A stretch of DNA of 6,506 bases from the NCBI GenBank assembly GCA_044370375.1, contig JBILVQ010000177.1, positions 1 through 6,506 of the forward strand. Direction: 5' to 3'. A model generated the notes under the pieces. That model was not told the origin of the DNA, made no database searches, and saw nothing but the letters and a program-made list of their open reading frames with translations. The position numbers were made by a program, and so were the translations under genes. This stretch comes from JBILVQ01 sp044370375 (lineage in GTDB: Bacteria; Bacteroidota; Bacteroidia; UBA4408). Positions 5,774-6,506 of this stretch are shown here, in pieces (position 1 is the stretch's first letter; the number at the start of each line of letters is the position of its first letter).

Positions 5774-6506
5774 TCAGGCCTTGTAAAAAGGAATTTTTGA
5801 CACGACAGCCTTTGTAAGTTTATCGCGAACTTTGATAAAAATTTCAGTACCTGATTTGGTAAATGCTGTGTTCACATAACCCATTCCGATTCCTTTCTGA
5901 AGGCTTGGCGATTGGGTTCCTGATGTTACTTTTCCAATAACATTTCCTTGGGCATCGGTAATTTCGTAATCATGTCTGGGGATGGCTCTTTCCAGCATTT
6001 CGAAGCCAACCAATTTTTGGGTAACACCTTGTTCTTTTTGTTTCAATAAGGCCTCTGAATTGGTGAATTTTTTTGTGAATTTAGTAATCCATCCCAGGCC
6101 TGCTTCAATAGGAGAAGTGGTATCGTTGATATCGTTTCCGTAAAGACAAAATCCCATTTCAAGACGCAAGGTATCACGGGCTCCAAGGCCAATGGGCTTA
6201 ATTCCGTAGGGTGCACCGGCCTCAAATATTTTGCTCCAAATTATTTCGGCTTGACTGTTTTCAAAATAAATTTCGAATCCGCCGGCTCCTGTATATCCGG
6301 TGGCAGAAATCAGCACATTGTCGATGCCTGCAAATTTTCCTTTGGCAAAAGTATAGTAGGTCATCTCTGCAAGGTTAATTTCTGTAAGGCTTTGCAAGGC
6401 TTTGGCTGCAAGAGGTCCTTGCACTGCCAGCAAAGAGGTTTTATCAGAGATGTTCTCCATTTCAACCCCGCCGGTATTGTGTTGACTAATCCAATTCCAA
6501 TCTTTT
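5774..6506 (-). CDS. gcvT: Glycine cleavage system aminomethyltransferase (T-protein), N-terminus outside window
   Basis: GcvT takes the aminomethyl group from the lipoylated H-protein, releases ammonia, and passes the carbon to tetrahydrofolate as 5,10-methylene-THF; it is cytoplasmic. The frame stays open beyond the internal ATG at 6460 to the right edge, adding residues that read DWNWISQHN and then GGVE, a normal GcvT stretch, so the gene begins outside the window. About 243 of the usual 360 or so residues are visible. Numbered from the first visible codon, family motifs are LLAVQGP (25-31), ATGYTGAGGFEIYF (68-81), GLGARDTLRLEMG (106-118), the SPIEAGLGW segment (131-139) and the C-terminal barrel with SGTQSPSLQKGIGMGYV (195-211), ending in PFYKA. 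The folate-site Asp of the N-terminal part cannot be checked. It heads the visible minus-strand operon with comB three bases downstream. gcvH and gcvP are not in the window, which is common because Bacteroidota often scatter these genes. A GcvT-like paralogue such as YgfZ or a dehydrogenase domain is unlikely given these motifs. Confidence 0.95.
   Translation of the reverse strand, partial: KDWNWISQHNTGGVEMENISDKTSLLAVQGPLAAKALQSLTEINLAEMTYYTFAKGKFAGIDNVLISATGYTGAGGFEIYFENSQAEIIWSKIFEAGAPYGIKPIGLGARDTLRLEMGFCLYGNDINDTTSPIEAGLGWITKFTKKFTNSEALLKQKEQGVTQKLVGFEMLERAIPRHDYEITDAQGNVIGKVTSGTQSPSLQKGIGMGYVNTAFTKSGTEIFIKVRDKLTKAVVSKIPFYKA
5779..5782 (-). promoter_or_regulatory. Possible ribosome binding site for comB
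   Basis: On the minus strand an AAGG lies eight bases before the comB ATG, within the last codons of gcvT. Together with the 3-base gap to the gcvT stop it supports ATG 5770 as the start. A four-base match can arise by chance. Confidence 0.35.

Noticed and set aside
6360..6420. Repeated CAAGGCTTTG/GCTGCAAG-like words in gcvT
   Set aside because: These are short, local, within conserved coding sequence rich in Ala, Lys and Leu codons, and do not form a spaced array.
6458..6460. ATG at 6460 as the start of gcvT
   Set aside because: The reading frame continues to the right edge with recognisable GcvT residues; a start here would lose the N-terminal folate-binding part.

Overview
The window looks like a piece of a Bacteroidota (Bacteroidetes) chromosome. 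This rests on the mix of protein types: a subtilase with the GTSFSCP active-site variant, a small outer-membrane barrel behind a lipid-rich signal peptide, a secreted zinc phospholipase C-like protein starting at a WGFFGH motif, and a ComB next to GcvT. The moderately AT-rich sequence and the scarcity of strong Shine-Dalgarno sites agree. No ribosomal RNA or marker gene fixes the genus, so the placement is inference.

Layout: seven protein genes fill almost every base, in two converging blocks. The plus-strand block (about 2-4038) holds a subtilisin-like S8 peptidase cut by the left edge, an outer-membrane beta-barrel protein, a XerD-type tyrosine recombinase with all six catalytic residues, and a seven-bladed WD40 protein. 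Its junctions are TAATG (1-base overlap), a 1-base gap, and ATGA (4-base overlap). The minus-strand block, read from the right edge leftwards, holds gcvT (aminomethyltransferase, N-terminus outside the window), comB (2-phosphosulfolactate phosphatase family) and a secreted S1/P1 nuclease / zinc phospholipase C fold protein. Its junctions are a 3-base gap and an ATGA overlap. The two blocks meet tail to tail with only 2 bases between stop codons.

How the genes work together: each block is probably one transcript with translational coupling, but the functions are mixed. Plausible pairs are the exported peptidase with the envelope barrel. GcvT (one-carbon and glycine metabolism), ComB (sulfonate metabolism) and the phospholipase-like enzyme show no obvious shared pathway. 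Both transcription units begin outside the window, so no promoter is visible, and there is no intergenic stretch longer than 3 bases. I saw no RNA genes, insertion sequences, CRISPR arrays, phage genes or long repeats.

I did not find a convincing undescribed multi-gene system. The points most worth a second look are the peptidase-barrel pair, the ComB without visible partner genes, the PLC-type metal site in the secreted hydrolase, and the tail-to-tail junction lacking a terminator.
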